DNA from: Ignavibacteria bacterium | GTDB taxonomy: Bacteria > Bacteroidota > Ignavibacteria > Kapaibacteriales > UBA4661 | Assembly (NCBI GenBank): GCA_014654705.1 | Contig: JACVZY010000090.1 | Coordinates: 124,001 to 188,000 of the forward strand | Length of the DNA stretch: 64,000 nucleotides | Reading direction: 5' to 3' | Shown here: positions 17,916 through 27,599 of the stretch, in pieces | Position numbering within the stretch: position 1 is the stretch's first letter | Layout: every line of letters starts with the position of its first letter | Notes under the pieces: model-generated | The model's input: the letters and a program-made list of their open reading frames with translations, nothing else | The model's database searches: none | Told to the model about the DNA's origin: nothing | Translations under genes and position numbers: made by a program

Positions 17916-19346
17916 ATGCGACTCACACGACTGCTCTTTTTTGCTTTGCTCTGCTGTGCTTCCTTCGCAAGCCTGCAAGCGCAAAGCACGACCACCGCAA
18001 CAGTCTTGCGTCCCTACATCACGAGTATTTCCCCGCAAAGCCTACTCGCGGGGGTAGATTCTACCGTGCTGACGATAAACGGCAAACGCTTCCAACGTGG
18101 TGCGGCGGTCTATTTCAATGCCCGCAAGCTCACGAATGTGCGCATTGACGGAGATTCGGTGATAGTGGCTGTTGTTCCGGCGGAACTGACGGTCAATGCT
18201 GATGTAGCGGTCTTGCTGGTGGAGAATCCTGATGAGACGAAGATTGGGACTAGACTTAGCGTAAGACCGGAACCATGTTCACCATTTGGTGTGGCATCAG
18301 GCGGGTTCGGCGAAATTCGCCCAACATCAACATTTGCATCAACGCAACCATTTACGGTACAAGTGCTTGGTACTAGTTTTGCAGGAAATATTCGTGCTGT
18401 GCTTGGTGGGGTTGAATTGCTTGTTTATAGTACAAGTGCAACAAGCGTTATGGCAAGAGTACCTGCATTTTTTAGCTCTGGTCAGCACTTGCTTCAGGTA
18501 ATTCAAAGAGAGGGATGCGTACTCGGGAAGCTTATGTTTATTTACCCTCACGACCCAATTTTTGCTCCGGCAATCACAAGGGTAAACCCAATTTTCTTTC
18601 CTCCAAACGGCGGAAATATCACTATTACTGGAGTGAATTTTTCAACATTAGCAACTGTGAGGCTTGGAAGCACAACTTTGGCAATTGTTAGCATCTCGGA
18701 GACTAGAATTGTTGCTATTGTTCCACCTGTAGGCTATAGTCTGTTTACGACACTTTCTGTTACTAATCCTGATGGGCAGGTTGATACACAGACACTAGGT
18801 TATATTGTTGATCCTAACAATTTAGCACCCGCCATTACAGAAATTTCACCGCCATATTTATCAGCAAATGGTGGTGTTTTAACAATAACGGGGGCGGATT
18901 TTTCTACCCAAGCAATAGTTAGACTTGGTAGCAGTATCCTAACGACTATCAGCATTTCCGCAAATCGTATTGTTGCAATAGCCCCGCCAAATCTTGAGTA
19001 CGGCAGAAATTCATTTGTTGTGTCTGTTACCAATCCTGATGGATGGTATGTGTCTAGGATATGGGGAATCAGTGTTAGCGTCAATATCTCTGAATCCCAG
19101 GTACACATCTCTCCCAACCCCGCCACCACAGCCTTAACCCTCGAAACCACGCTCGACCGCGCTGCCACACTTACGCTCACGCTGCGCAATATCCTCGGCG
19201 AAGCCGTGCTGCAAGAGCACCACACTGCCGCTTCGGGTCGCTTCGCCACTACACTGGACGTGAGCGCACTCGCTAACGGCGTGTATATGCTGGAAGTAAG
19301 CGATGGCACGGGCGGACGCTGGGTGCAGAAGGTCGTCAAATACTAA
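17916..19346 (+). CDS. Secreted IPT/TIG-repeat protein with T9SS sorting domain (paralogue)
   Basis: The 476-residue protein has a signal peptide (cut near LQAQ), about four IPT/TIG-like domains (ITSISPQSLLAG, ITRVNPIFFPPNGG, ITEISPPYLSANGG) and the same T9SS type A ending as its neighbours. It starts 18 bases after the upstream paralogue. The first 330 bases closely match the reverse-strand gene at 48164-49324, and the last 250 bases match both paralogues, while the centre (about 18250-19090) is AT-richer and divergent. Confidence 0.88.
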   Translation: MRLTRLLFFALLCCASFASLQAQSTTTATVLRPYITSISPQSLLAGVDSTVLTINGKRFQRGAAVYFNARKLTNVRIDGDSVIVAVVPAELTVNADVAVLLVENPDETKIGTRLSVRPEPCSPFGVASGGFGEIRPTSTFASTQPFTVQVLGTSFAGNIRAVLGGVELLVYSTSATSVMARVPAFFSSGQHLLQVIQREGCVLGKLMFIYPHDPIFAPAITRVNPIFFPPNGGNITITGVNFSTLATVRLGSTTLAIVSISETRIVAIVPPVGYSLFTTLSVTNPDGQVDTQTLGYIVDPNNLAPAITEISPPYLSANGGVLTITGADFSTQAIVRLGSSILTTISISANRIVAIAPPNLEYGRNSFVVSVTNPDGWYVSRIWGISVSVNISESQVHISPNPATTALTLETTLDRAATLTLTLRNILGEAVLQEHHTAASGRFATTLDVSALANGVYMLEVSDGTGGRWVQKVVKY

Positions 19347-19368
19347 CAATTCCCACAACTACCACACT

Positions 19369-19842
19369 ATGAAACAAACAGTCATCATGTACACCGACGG
19401 CGCGTGCAGCGGCAATCCCGGTCCGGGCGGCTACAGCGCCGTGCTGATAGCGGGTAAGCACCGCAAAGAACTTTCCGCCGGCTTCCGCAAGACTACTAAT
19501 AATCGTATGGAACTTCTGGGCGCTATCACGGGACTGGAAGCGCTCACGCGCCCTTGCAAGGTGCATCTGCACACGGACTCGGCGTATATCGTGAACGCGG
19601 TGAACAAAGGCTGGGCAGTGCGCTGGCGTTCGCAAGGCTGGATGCGCAACAAAAAAGACGCGGCGGAGAATCCGGATTTATGGGAACGACTACTGGCACT
19701 GATAGACAAGCACGAGGTAGATTTCGTGTGGGTGCGTGGTCATGCAGGGAATGTGGAGAACGAAATTGCCGACCGCTTGGCAGTAGCAGCCTCGCAGGCA
19801 AGTGTTCTGGCGGTAGATGAAGAATATGAGCGGCGGGGATGA
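19369..19842 (+). CDS. rnhA: Ribonuclease HI
   Basis: RNase HI cuts RNA in RNA-DNA hybrids, removing R-loops and primers. The 157-residue product has all catalytic acids in context: D in YTDGACSGNPGPGG, E in NNRMELLGAI, D in LHTDSAYIVN and D in ENEIADRLA, plus the basic handle region (WRSQGWMRNKKD). The ATG at 19369 is chosen; the frame opens earlier but overlaps the upstream T9SS gene. It lies 22 bases downstream of that gene and may be co-transcribed. Confidence 0.95.
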   Translation: MKQTVIMYTDGACSGNPGPGGYSAVLIAGKHRKELSAGFRKTTNNRMELLGAITGLEALTRPCKVHLHTDSAYIVNAVNKGWAVRWRSQGWMRNKKDAAENPDLWERLLALIDKHEVDFVWVRGHAGNVENEIADRLAVAASQASVLAVDEEYERRG

Positions 19843-19872
19843 GGCGAACTATACTCGAAAATATGAATCTCT

Positions 19873-20709
19873 CTACTCTTTGAGCGCCCCTGCAGTCAGC
19901 CCTTGAATAATTTGCTTTTGGAAGATGAGAAAGAGTATCAGTATTGGCAGGGCAGAAATGCTTGCACCCGCCATCAGGTGCGACCAATCTATCGTCTGCT
20001 TGCCTTGAAAAGAAGCTAGTCCGACGGTCAACGTGCGATGCGCGGTATCGTTAGCGAAAAGAAAAGGGAATAGGAAGGAATTCCATGTGGCGAGGAAAAC
20101 ATAGAGCGCAAGCACCGTCAACGCTGGCTTGGCGAGCGGCAGCACAATACGAAAGAGAACATACCACTCACTTGCACCATCAATGCGGGCAGCGTCCTCC
20201 ACATCGCGGGGCAGGCTGAGAATATACTGCCGGAGCAGAAAAATACCGAAGGGCATGACGAGCCAAGGAATAATCAGCGCATAATACGTGTTAATCCAGC
20301 CGAAAGCAACCATCATGCGGTAGAGCGGAATCATCACCACGTGCGGTGGAATCATCATTACGCCCAGCACGGTTGTGAAAAACAACTCCCGACCGCGAAA
20401 TTCCTTGCGGGCAAAAGCAAATGCCGCCATGAGGCAAAAGAGGAGGTTGCCTAGTGTAACAATGACGGAGATGCCGAGAGAATTGAGGAAGTAGCGCCCG
20501 AAGGTATCGGCGAGGAGAATATCACGGTAATTAGCAAGAGTGTTCGGCGCAAAGAGAAGGTCAATGAAGGTGGCGTAGCTCTGCGGACGTTCTTTGAGCG
20601 AAAGCAGCAGCATCCACCCCAACGGAAAGACCATGAGCGCGGCTGCGGCGATAAGCACCGCGTAGCGCAGGCTATGGGCAAGCAAGGAACGAATACTGCT
20701 GCTGTTCAT
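19873..20709 (-). CDS. Carbohydrate ABC transporter permease, MalG/UgpE type
   Basis: The 278-residue permease has six predicted membrane segments and the cytoplasmic EAA loop DAARIDGASEWYVLFRIVLP that docks the ATPase. N-terminal FPLGWMLLLSLK and C-terminal IIQGLTAGALKE are typical of sugar-importer permeases. No partner permease, binding protein or ATPase is in the window, so the other subunits must be elsewhere. It starts 18 bases after the TPR gene and is probably in the same transcript. Confidence 0.87.
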   Translation of the reverse strand: MNSSSIRSLLAHSLRYAVLIAAAALMVFPLGWMLLLSLKERPQSYATFIDLLFAPNTLANYRDILLADTFGRYFLNSLGISVIVTLGNLLFCLMAAFAFARKEFRGRELFFTTVLGVMMIPPHVVMIPLYRMMVAFGWINTYYALIIPWLVMPFGIFLLRQYILSLPRDVEDAARIDGASEWYVLFRIVLPLAKPALTVLALYVFLATWNSFLFPFLFANDTAHRTLTVGLASFQGKQTIDWSHLMAGASISALPILILFLIFQKQIIQGLTAGALKE

Positions 20710-20727
20710 AAAGGCATTCGTGGCATA

Positions 20728-22191
20728 TTAAGACAAAAGTCGCGTAACGGCGCTGCGGAGACGTTGGATTTTATCGTCGCTGAGGAACATCATAAAATCA
20801 ATCTCATAGACGCTTTCCATCTTGGGTTCGAGTTTGAGAGCGCTTGCCAGCAGTTTTGCGGCATCGTCGATCATATCTTCAGCCGCATAAATTTTCGACA
20901 GTGCGTAGTAGCCATCCGCCCACTCCGGCGCAAGGGCAATCACTTGCTGAAAGGCATAGATTGCTGCCGGAATATTGCCCAGATGCAAGGCTGTATCGCC
21001 AAAATCGAACCAACATTCGTGGTCTTTCGGATTGAGTTCCAGTGCGCGGCGGTAGCATTTGAAGGACTCTTCCACCTTGCCAGTGTTGTAGAGCAGGTCT
21101 GCCTTTGCGTACCAGAGGTCTGCGTAGGAAGGCATCATCTCAAGGGCAGTGTCGTAGTCAAGCAGCGCTGATTGGTACTGCTCCATTGCGTCATAGCACG
21201 ACCCACGTGCAAAGTACGCATCGGCATACTTTGCGTCAAGGCGCAAAGCGCGGGTATAGAGTTCGATTGCCTTTTGAAACTCGCCGCTTTCTTGGTACGC
21301 ATTCCCAAGATTGTACAGCGTCGGGATGTCATTCGGCTCGTGTTTCAGCGCTTCCTGATAGCTCTCGATTGCTTCTTTAATGCGGTGCAGCGAGGCGTAG
21401 GAATTACCGCGATTGTACCACGCGGCAGCAAAATCTTCCTTAATGGCAATCGCCATATCGTAGCACTCAATTGCCTGATAATACTGCTCTTGCTTGCTAT
21501 AGACCACGCCGCAGTTATACCATGCGTTGTAGTTGTACGGATGCTCGTCTATGTGCTTATTGTAGGCGTTAAGCGCCTCGTCGGGCTTATTGAGAAAATC
21601 ATAGCAGTATCCCAGCTCATACCACGCATCTTTGGCGAGGCGCTCGGAATGCAGAAGATATTGAAAGAGCTTGATAGCGTCATCGTATTTTTCGTAGCGT
21701 TCCAGAAGCGTTGCCTTCATAAAGAGTGCTTCTTCGTTGTCGGCTTCGTACATGAGGGATTGCTCGACGGTCTCCATCGCCTCGTCATAGCGCCCAAGAC
21801 CGTCCAGCGCCCATGCGCGGTTGATATGGGTTTCGATGTCGGCAGGGTCGAGTGCGAGGGCGCGGTCAATGGCTTCCAGCGCTTCTTGGTAGCGTCCCAG
21901 TGCGCTCAGGGCAACCCCTTTTTTCTGCCACGCATCGCTGGAATAAGGCATAGATTCGGTGAGAAGCAGGGCAAAATTCAGCGCATCGTCGAATTTTTCT
22001 GTTTCCAGACAATAAAGAATCAATTCCTCTAAAGCAGAGGTGCTCGGTGTTTGACTGCGGGAGTCATCGCTCCGAGAGCCGTCGCCACGCATTGCTTCGC
22101 GGAAACGGCGAATTTGCTCGTCCATTTCCTTTTTATTCCAATGGGGCTTGTCGAACTCAAAATCGTCATCGTCAAAACCGTGCGTATTCAT
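20728..22191 (-). CDS. Tetratricopeptide-repeat protein
   Basis: The 487-residue cytoplasmic-looking protein has an acidic N-terminal region (HGFDDDDFEFDKP) and then about eleven TPR units from residue 50 to the end, for example AWQKKGVALSALGRYQEAL and AWYNRGNSYASLHRIKEAI. No signal peptide or enzymatic domain is seen. TPR scaffolds bind partner proteins; the partner is unknown. An ABC permease gene follows after 18 bases. Confidence 0.85.
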   Translation of the reverse strand: MNTHGFDDDDFEFDKPHWNKKEMDEQIRRFREAMRGDGSRSDDSRSQTPSTSALEELILYCLETEKFDDALNFALLLTESMPYSSDAWQKKGVALSALGRYQEALEAIDRALALDPADIETHINRAWALDGLGRYDEAMETVEQSLMYEADNEEALFMKATLLERYEKYDDAIKLFQYLLHSERLAKDAWYELGYCYDFLNKPDEALNAYNKHIDEHPYNYNAWYNCGVVYSKQEQYYQAIECYDMAIAIKEDFAAAWYNRGNSYASLHRIKEAIESYQEALKHEPNDIPTLYNLGNAYQESGEFQKAIELYTRALRLDAKYADAYFARGSCYDAMEQYQSALLDYDTALEMMPSYADLWYAKADLLYNTGKVEESFKCYRRALELNPKDHECWFDFGDTALHLGNIPAAIYAFQQVIALAPEWADGYYALSKIYAAEDMIDDAAKLLASALKLEPKMESVYEIDFMMFLSDDKIQRLRSAVTRLLS

Positions 22192-22397
22192 GGCGGTATC
22201 CTTCCAAAGTGTGGGCGCGTGAATCCGTGATTGTTATACAATGATAGCTAGTTCGCCGACGATTTGCAAACAAAAACCGTCAGCCGTGCAAACGCTGCGC
22301 GAACATCATATCATTATATCTGCTGAACAAGACGCTAATCACCATAAAAAAGATTCATCGCGCCCAAATACTTTGCCAAGTTATTAGTGATTCTTAT

Positions 22398-23438
22398 CTA
22401 TGCCTCTTCTCCGCCCGGCGGAAATTCGCCACGTAAGAATGCCTCTGCTTCCAGCACGTCGTCTTTGCTGCCGATGAAGAGCGGTGAGCGCTCGTGAATA
22501 GAACCCGGACGCTTGTCAAGAATACGATGCACGCCATCGCTTGCCATACCGCCCGCTTGCTCGACAATCATTGCCAGAGGATTACATTCGTACATCATGC
22601 GCAATTTGCCTTTGGGATTACTTTTGTCTGCCGGATACATAAAAATACCGCCATACATAATCGTTCGGTGCAGGTCGGCAATACTTGTGCCCACATAGCG
22701 CAGCGAATACGGACGGCGCTTATCGGCAGACGGCGTTTTTAAGTAGTCAATATATTTTTTAAGGTTATCATCCCACTTCGAAGAATTACCTTCATTCACG
22801 CTGTAACACTTACCTCTATTCGGCATTTGTATCTTTTCGTCGCTGAGCAAAAACTCGCCAATGGTCGGGTCGTAGGTAAAGATATCAACGCCGTTGCCGG
22901 TGGTATAAACCAACTGCGTACTGCTACCGTAGCAGACATAGCCCGCAGCTATCTGTCGTGAACCCGGCTGCAAAACATCTTCCAGTGTGCCGTCGCCCAC
23001 ATAATCGGGCGTAACGCGGTGGTAAATAGAAAAAATCGTACCGATAGTAACATTCACATCTATATTCGATGAGCCGTCGAGCGGGTCGAAGAGGAGAACG
23101 TACTTGCCACGAGCGTATTCGGGCGGAATCATAATCAGTTCTTCGCTTTCTTCCGATGCCATCACGCAGAGGTGCCCGCCGTGATCCATAGCGCGAAAAA
23201 TCGTATCATGTGCGAGCATATCCAGCTTTTTTACCTGTTCGCCGTGAACATTTGTGCCGTCGGTGATGCCGAGTACGTCGTTCAGCCCGGCACGGCGCAC
23301 ATCCCGTGAGATGAGACGAATAGCCAAGAGCATATCGCGCATCAGCCGCGAAAATTCCCCGGATGCGCCCTTGTGCGCGTGTTCTTCTTCGGCAATATGC
23401 CGCTCAATTGTTACTAGTTTGCTGACACGCATTCGCAT
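22398..23438 (-). CDS. fbp: Fructose-1,6-bisphosphatase, class I
   Basis: FBPase hydrolyses fructose 1,6-bisphosphate to fructose 6-phosphate in gluconeogenesis. The 346-residue product has the metal site LLFDPLDGSSNIDVN, upstream VMASEESEE, and the substrate region YGGIFMYPADKSNPKGKLR, LMYECNPLA-like and EQAGG. The frame opens at 23501, but a clear AAGGAGG stands before the ATG codons at 23438 and 23432, which decide the start; 23438 is used. Confidence 0.93.
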   Translation of the reverse strand: MRMRVSKLVTIERHIAEEEHAHKGASGEFSRLMRDMLLAIRLISRDVRRAGLNDVLGITDGTNVHGEQVKKLDMLAHDTIFRAMDHGGHLCVMASEESEELIMIPPEYARGKYVLLFDPLDGSSNIDVNVTIGTIFSIYHRVTPDYVGDGTLEDVLQPGSRQIAAGYVCYGSSTQLVYTTGNGVDIFTYDPTIGEFLLSDEKIQMPNRGKCYSVNEGNSSKWDDNLKKYIDYLKTPSADKRRPYSLRYVGTSIADLHRTIMYGGIFMYPADKSNPKGKLRMMYECNPLAMIVEQAGGMASDGVHRILDKRPGSIHERSPLFIGSKDDVLEAEAFLRGEFPPGGEEA

Positions 23439-23680
23439 ATATCCTCCTTGTAAGTAAATTGATGCACCGCGCACGATGCAGAGTTTGATAAATTCACACA
23501 AAAAACACTAGTTGGGTTTTCATCCATACCGTTTTCTCGTGCCGAATATAGCGTTTATGCAGGAAATAACAGGAGTAAAATTTTGGACGAACAAAATTTT
23601 CTTGCAAACAAAACGTATGGCTGCTCGTTCACGATAGCTCCACAAATAACTCGGGGCAATATGAATCGTAAGCTGCAAAG

Positions 23681-26600
23681 TTAGAGTGCGGCTTGTGGTA
23701 AAGACACTGTAAAGGTCGTTCCTCGCCCCTGCTCACTCTGGCAGACGATGGTGCCGTGCATAAGCTCTACCAGTTGTTTGACGATAGATAATCCTAATCC
23801 CGTGGAGTGTTCGCCAGCAGTGGGGCGTGGCGTGAGTTTCGCAAAGCGCCCAAAAAGCAGCTTTTGGTCTTGCTCGCTCAACCCCGGACCTTCATCGCAC
23901 ACACTGACCTGAACATGATTTGTCTCTGCTACCACCGTCAGCCACACATTACTTTGTGGGAAAGAGTATTTGACCGCATTGGAGAGCAGATTGTCAAAAA
24001 TCTGACGGAGTGCTCTCGCGTCAGCAATCGCAAACAGTGCTTCACCGCCGGGGCTATGCAGTGTAATACCTTTTTCTTGAGTGGCGGCACGGTAATCGCT
24101 GACCGTTGCGGCAAGCAGTGACGTTACTTCTACGGTCTCCAGCGTCAGATTAAATGTACCGGTTTCAATAGCCTCCACGTCCAGCAAATCCACAATGATT
24201 TTGTGCATTCGCTCACCTGTCTCCTCAATGCGGCGGACGTTTTGCATCACATCATCGGGCTTCATCTTGCTCCAATAGCGGCTAACCATGGAAGCGGTCA
24301 TCATGATAGCCGTCAGTGGGTTCTTGAGATCGTGTGCCACCACGCTGATAATTTCGTTTTTACGTTGGTTGAGCGTTTGCAAAGCCGCATTTTTCTCTTG
24401 AAGTTCCGTGTTGACAAGCTCGACCTCGCGTGCCTGCTCCTCCAGCATCGTACCAAAGCGATTCATCTCAGCGCTGTACTCCTCTAACTGTTCATTGACT
24501 GCTTGTAATTCCAGATTTCGCTCTTGAAGCTCGCTGTTTGCCATTTCAATATGGCGTGTCTGCTCCTCCAAAACGGCATTTTGGCGGCGTATTTCCTCAT
24601 CGGCGGCAGTAATTTCTGCATTACTTGCTTCCAGTTCGGCAGTGCGCTCCTGAACGAGTTTCTGCAAGAGCCTATTGCGGTGCCGCACAACGCGCAAACG
24701 GGTGATGTGGGTAAGCCATAGCGTCATACACAACGCTGCAAACGCCAGCGCACGAAACCACCACGTCGCCCAGAACGGCGGTAAAATTACGATGCGAATG
24801 GATTTACCCGTCTCATTCCAGATACCATCGCTGTTGCTTGCTTTGACGCGGAAGGTGTATTCGCCCGGCTCCAAATCGGTGTATGCCGCATACCGTCTGC
24901 CCTTAGGAAATATCCAATCATCATCAAGACCTTCAAGCTTGTACGCATAGCGGTTTTGCGAAGAATTGACAAATTCCAGCGCTGCAAATTCAAAAGCAAT
25001 GAAGTTTTCATTGTACCCAAGCCTGATTTCATCCAAGTCGTTCAGAGGTTTATCGAACGTGCGCGGCTCATTGAGCACATTGAACCACGTGATAGCAACT
25101 ACAGGCGGCGTAGAATCGACCTTAATGCTATCCGGATGAAACATGGTAAACCCCTCCAGCCCGCCAAAAAGCATTTCGCCGGAAGGCAATTTAGCGAAGG
25201 CACCTGAATTGAACTCATTGCCCGGCAGGCCGTCTGTGCGGTCGTAGTTTTGAAAGGTTTTCGTGCGGAGGTCGAAGCGCGAAAGCCCGTTGTTGCTGCT
25301 CATCCAGAGATTCCCCTGCCCGTCTTCTAGGCAGCCATACACAAAATCATTTGGCAAGCCATCTTTTACGGTAAAGCGTGTAAAGGACTGCGTTTCAGGG
25401 TGAAACAGATTCAGCCCTGCAGCAGTTGCTACCCAGAGTTCACCCTTGGTGGTTCTGAAGATATCGGTAATAATGTTACTGCTGAGAGTGCTGTGATTTT
25501 TTGTATCGCTTTTGAAATGGGTAAATGTGCCGTGTTTGCGGTCAAATTTCTCCAACCCGGCACCCTGTGTGCCTAGCCAGAAAGTATTGCCGCTTGAGTC
25601 GGCAGGGTCAATGAAAATACACCGCACCTCGTTGTTACTTAATGAAGAAGTATCATTCGGATTCGTTTGGAAACGTTTCCAACCTGTACGCGCATCGGAT
25701 GAAGACGGGCTGGGGTGATAGCAGAGACCGCCCGTTGTGCCGCGTACACCTTGCGTGAGGAATAGTCCTGCCCAGATGCCGCCTTTGCTGTCCACCACCA
25801 GCCAGCGAATACGATTGCTGGCGATAGAGGTGCTATCATCGGGGTTGTAGGTAATCTGTGTGAACCGTTTGCCGTCAAAGCGCACCAGACCACCGCCGTT
25901 TGTACCGAGCCAAAGCGTGCCGTCCGGCGTTTGCGCTTGCGCACGAATCTCTGGATTGGTCAGCCCTTCACGTACAGAAAAATTCTTCAAGCGCTGTGTG
26001 CGAGGGTCAAAATAATTGAGTCCATTGTCGGTGCTAATCCAGAGATTGCCGTTCCACGCTCCGTGCCGTGTGTCCGGCAAAAAGGAGCGGACGCTACTAT
26101 TGGTGAGGCTACCTGTCATGGTAGTGGTCGTGGGTTCACTTTTGTAGGAGGTAAATTTATACCGCGCCGGATTCCACGAATTAAGTCCGTTGTCCGTGCC
26201 AACCCACATCGTGCCGTTGCGGTCTTGATAAAGAGAGCGGAGTAAATTGTGCCCCAGACTTTTAGGGTCGGCGGGCGAGTGTTCGTATGCCGTCAGCGTC
26301 TTTGTGCGCAGGTTGTATATATTCAGCCCTCCGGAGGTCGCAATCCACATTCTGCCGCTTCTATCTTCTGCAAGCGCCGAAACAATGTTGCTTCTGAGAC
26401 TTTTTACATCTTTTGGATCGTTGAGGAAAGCCTGTACCGATGCGGTTTGTGGGTTAAAAAGAAGCAAGCCTGTTGCCATTTGTAACCAGAGATTTCCGTG
26501 CGAGTCCGGTTTGATGTCGAGAATGGTATTGTGAGCGCGAAGCGAGGACGGGAGCGCTGTTTCCGGATGAAAATACTGTGCAGAATTGTTGTCAAAGCGA

Positions 26601-27391
26601 GGCGAGGACGACAGTTCGCACCGCACCAAGCCTTCATTTGTGGCTATCCACAGTGCTGCCCTCACAACGCATAAAGCGCTTACGGACTGCGCGGAGCGAC
26701 GACCGTCCCCCGGTAGTGGCACAGCAATAAACCGTTCTGCGCCACGCTCCAATACAAACAATCCCTGTGGTGTGCCTATCCACAGGCGCGAGGCACTATC
26801 CTGCCGAAGAGATGTTACACTCGTACCGGAGAAACCATGCCGCGCAGCATCGGACGTGCTTAAAAAATCGACGTTCCCCCGCGTAAAACCGCCTTCTCCG
26901 GGCGTTACCTTTGCCAACCCACCGCTTGTACCCACCCACAGCGTACCCGTCGCATCCTCAAGACAGCAGGATATGGTAATGCTGGTTTGATGGGCTTTCG
27001 CGGTTGCGGGAATACAGTAAAATGGTGTAAAGGTCTCCTTGATAGGGTTAAAAAGATTGACTGCCGAGCGCGTAATAACCCAGATGCGTCCGGACGGAGC
27101 GGCGTAGATGTCGTTAATCCAATTCAGCGCCAGCGACAAGGAATCGTCGGGGATATTGCGAAAACTACGAAAGGTATAGCCGTCGTAACGGTTCACTCCG
27201 TCCTGCGTGGCAAGCCACAAAAATCCCGTACGGTCTTGCGCAATGGCGTAAATACTGCTTTGCGAAAGTCCATCATCCAATCCCAAACGCTCGAACTTTA
27301 CAGCATCGCGCGGCATTTGCCCGTAAGAATGTTCTACGAACAGAAGGTAATGGCTCAAGACCATGGCAAGAAAGCACAACACAAAGCGCAT
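23681..27391 (-). CDS. Propeller-sensor histidine kinase (no receiver domain)
   Basis: The 1236-residue membrane kinase follows the plan of Bacteroidota HTCS-type sensors. In order: signal peptide; two seven-bladed periplasmic propellers with repeated reg_prop motifs (DGLSQSSIYAIAQDRTGFLW and ten or more similar ones); a Y_Y_Y-like domain (KLEGLDDDWIFPKGRRYAAY); a membrane segment (ATWWFRALAFAALCMTLWL); a long coiled coil of repeating ELQE/NAEI units; HisKA with H1020 (HDLKNPLTAI); and HATPase with DNLLSNAVKY, DEGPGLS and STGLGLSIVK. Unlike classic hybrids it ends after HATPase, with no receiver or AraC domain. The start at 27391 gives the signal peptide. The ligand and regulator are unknown. 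Confidence 0.92.
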   Translation of the reverse strand: MRFVLCFLAMVLSHYLLFVEHSYGQMPRDAVKFERLGLDDGLSQSSIYAIAQDRTGFLWLATQDGVNRYDGYTFRSFRNIPDDSLSLALNWINDIYAAPSGRIWVITRSAVNLFNPIKETFTPFYCIPATAKAHQTSITISCCLEDATGTLWVGTSGGLAKVTPGEGGFTRGNVDFLSTSDAARHGFSGTSVTSLRQDSASRLWIGTPQGLFVLERGAERFIAVPLPGDGRRSAQSVSALCVVRAALWIATNEGLVRCELSSSPRFDNNSAQYFHPETALPSSLRAHNTILDIKPDSHGNLWLQMATGLLLFNPQTASVQAFLNDPKDVKSLRSNIVSALAEDRSGRMWIATSGGLNIYNLRTKTLTAYEHSPADPKSLGHNLLRSLYQDRNGTMWVGTDNGLNSWNPARYKFTSYKSEPTTTTMTGSLTNSSVRSFLPDTRHGAWNGNLWISTDNGLNYFDPRTQRLKNFSVREGLTNPEIRAQAQTPDGTLWLGTNGGGLVRFDGKRFTQITYNPDDSTSIASNRIRWLVVDSKGGIWAGLFLTQGVRGTTGGLCYHPSPSSSDARTGWKRFQTNPNDTSSLSNNEVRCIFIDPADSSGNTFWLGTQGAGLEKFDRKHGTFTHFKSDTKNHSTLSSNIITDIFRTTKGELWVATAAGLNLFHPETQSFTRFTVKDGLPNDFVYGCLEDGQGNLWMSSNNGLSRFDLRTKTFQNYDRTDGLPGNEFNSGAFAKLPSGEMLFGGLEGFTMFHPDSIKVDSTPPVVAITWFNVLNEPRTFDKPLNDLDEIRLGYNENFIAFEFAALEFVNSSQNRYAYKLEGLDDDWIFPKGRRYAAYTDLEPGEYTFRVKASNSDGIWNETGKSIRIVILPPFWATWWFRALAFAALCMTLWLTHITRLRVVRHRNRLLQKLVQERTAELEASNAEITAADEEIRRQNAVLEEQTRHIEMANSELQERNLELQAVNEQLEEYSAEMNRFGTMLEEQAREVELVNTELQEKNAALQTLNQRKNEIISVVAHDLKNPLTAIMMTASMVSRYWSKMKPDDVMQNVRRIEETGERMHKIIVDLLDVEAIETGTFNLTLETVEVTSLLAATVSDYRAATQEKGITLHSPGGEALFAIADARALRQIFDNLLSNAVKYSFPQSNVWLTVVAETNHVQVSVCDEGPGLSEQDQKLLFGRFAKLTPRPTAGEHSTGLGLSIVKQLVELMHGTIVCQSEQGRGTTFTVSLPQAAL

Positions 27392-27599
27392 AACAGTTAA
27401 ATGGTATAAGTGGAAGCAACGATCGTGCTTTAATAACCGAAGAATAACGCAGACAACCAACCAAAACACAATATCGGAAAAAGAGCAAGAATTTCATACA
27501 CAATCTGAAAAACGTGTTGCGTAGCTGCAAGGAAAATGCGAAATTTCGGTCTTAAAGAAGGGTATTATTGTTTTCATTCCCAAAACCACTTGCAGCGCC

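Noticed and set aside
20844-22032. Long plus-strand frame opposite the TPR gene (21172-22032)
   Set aside because: The minus-strand frame contains clear TPR repeats; the plus-strand translation is a by-product of repetitive codon use.
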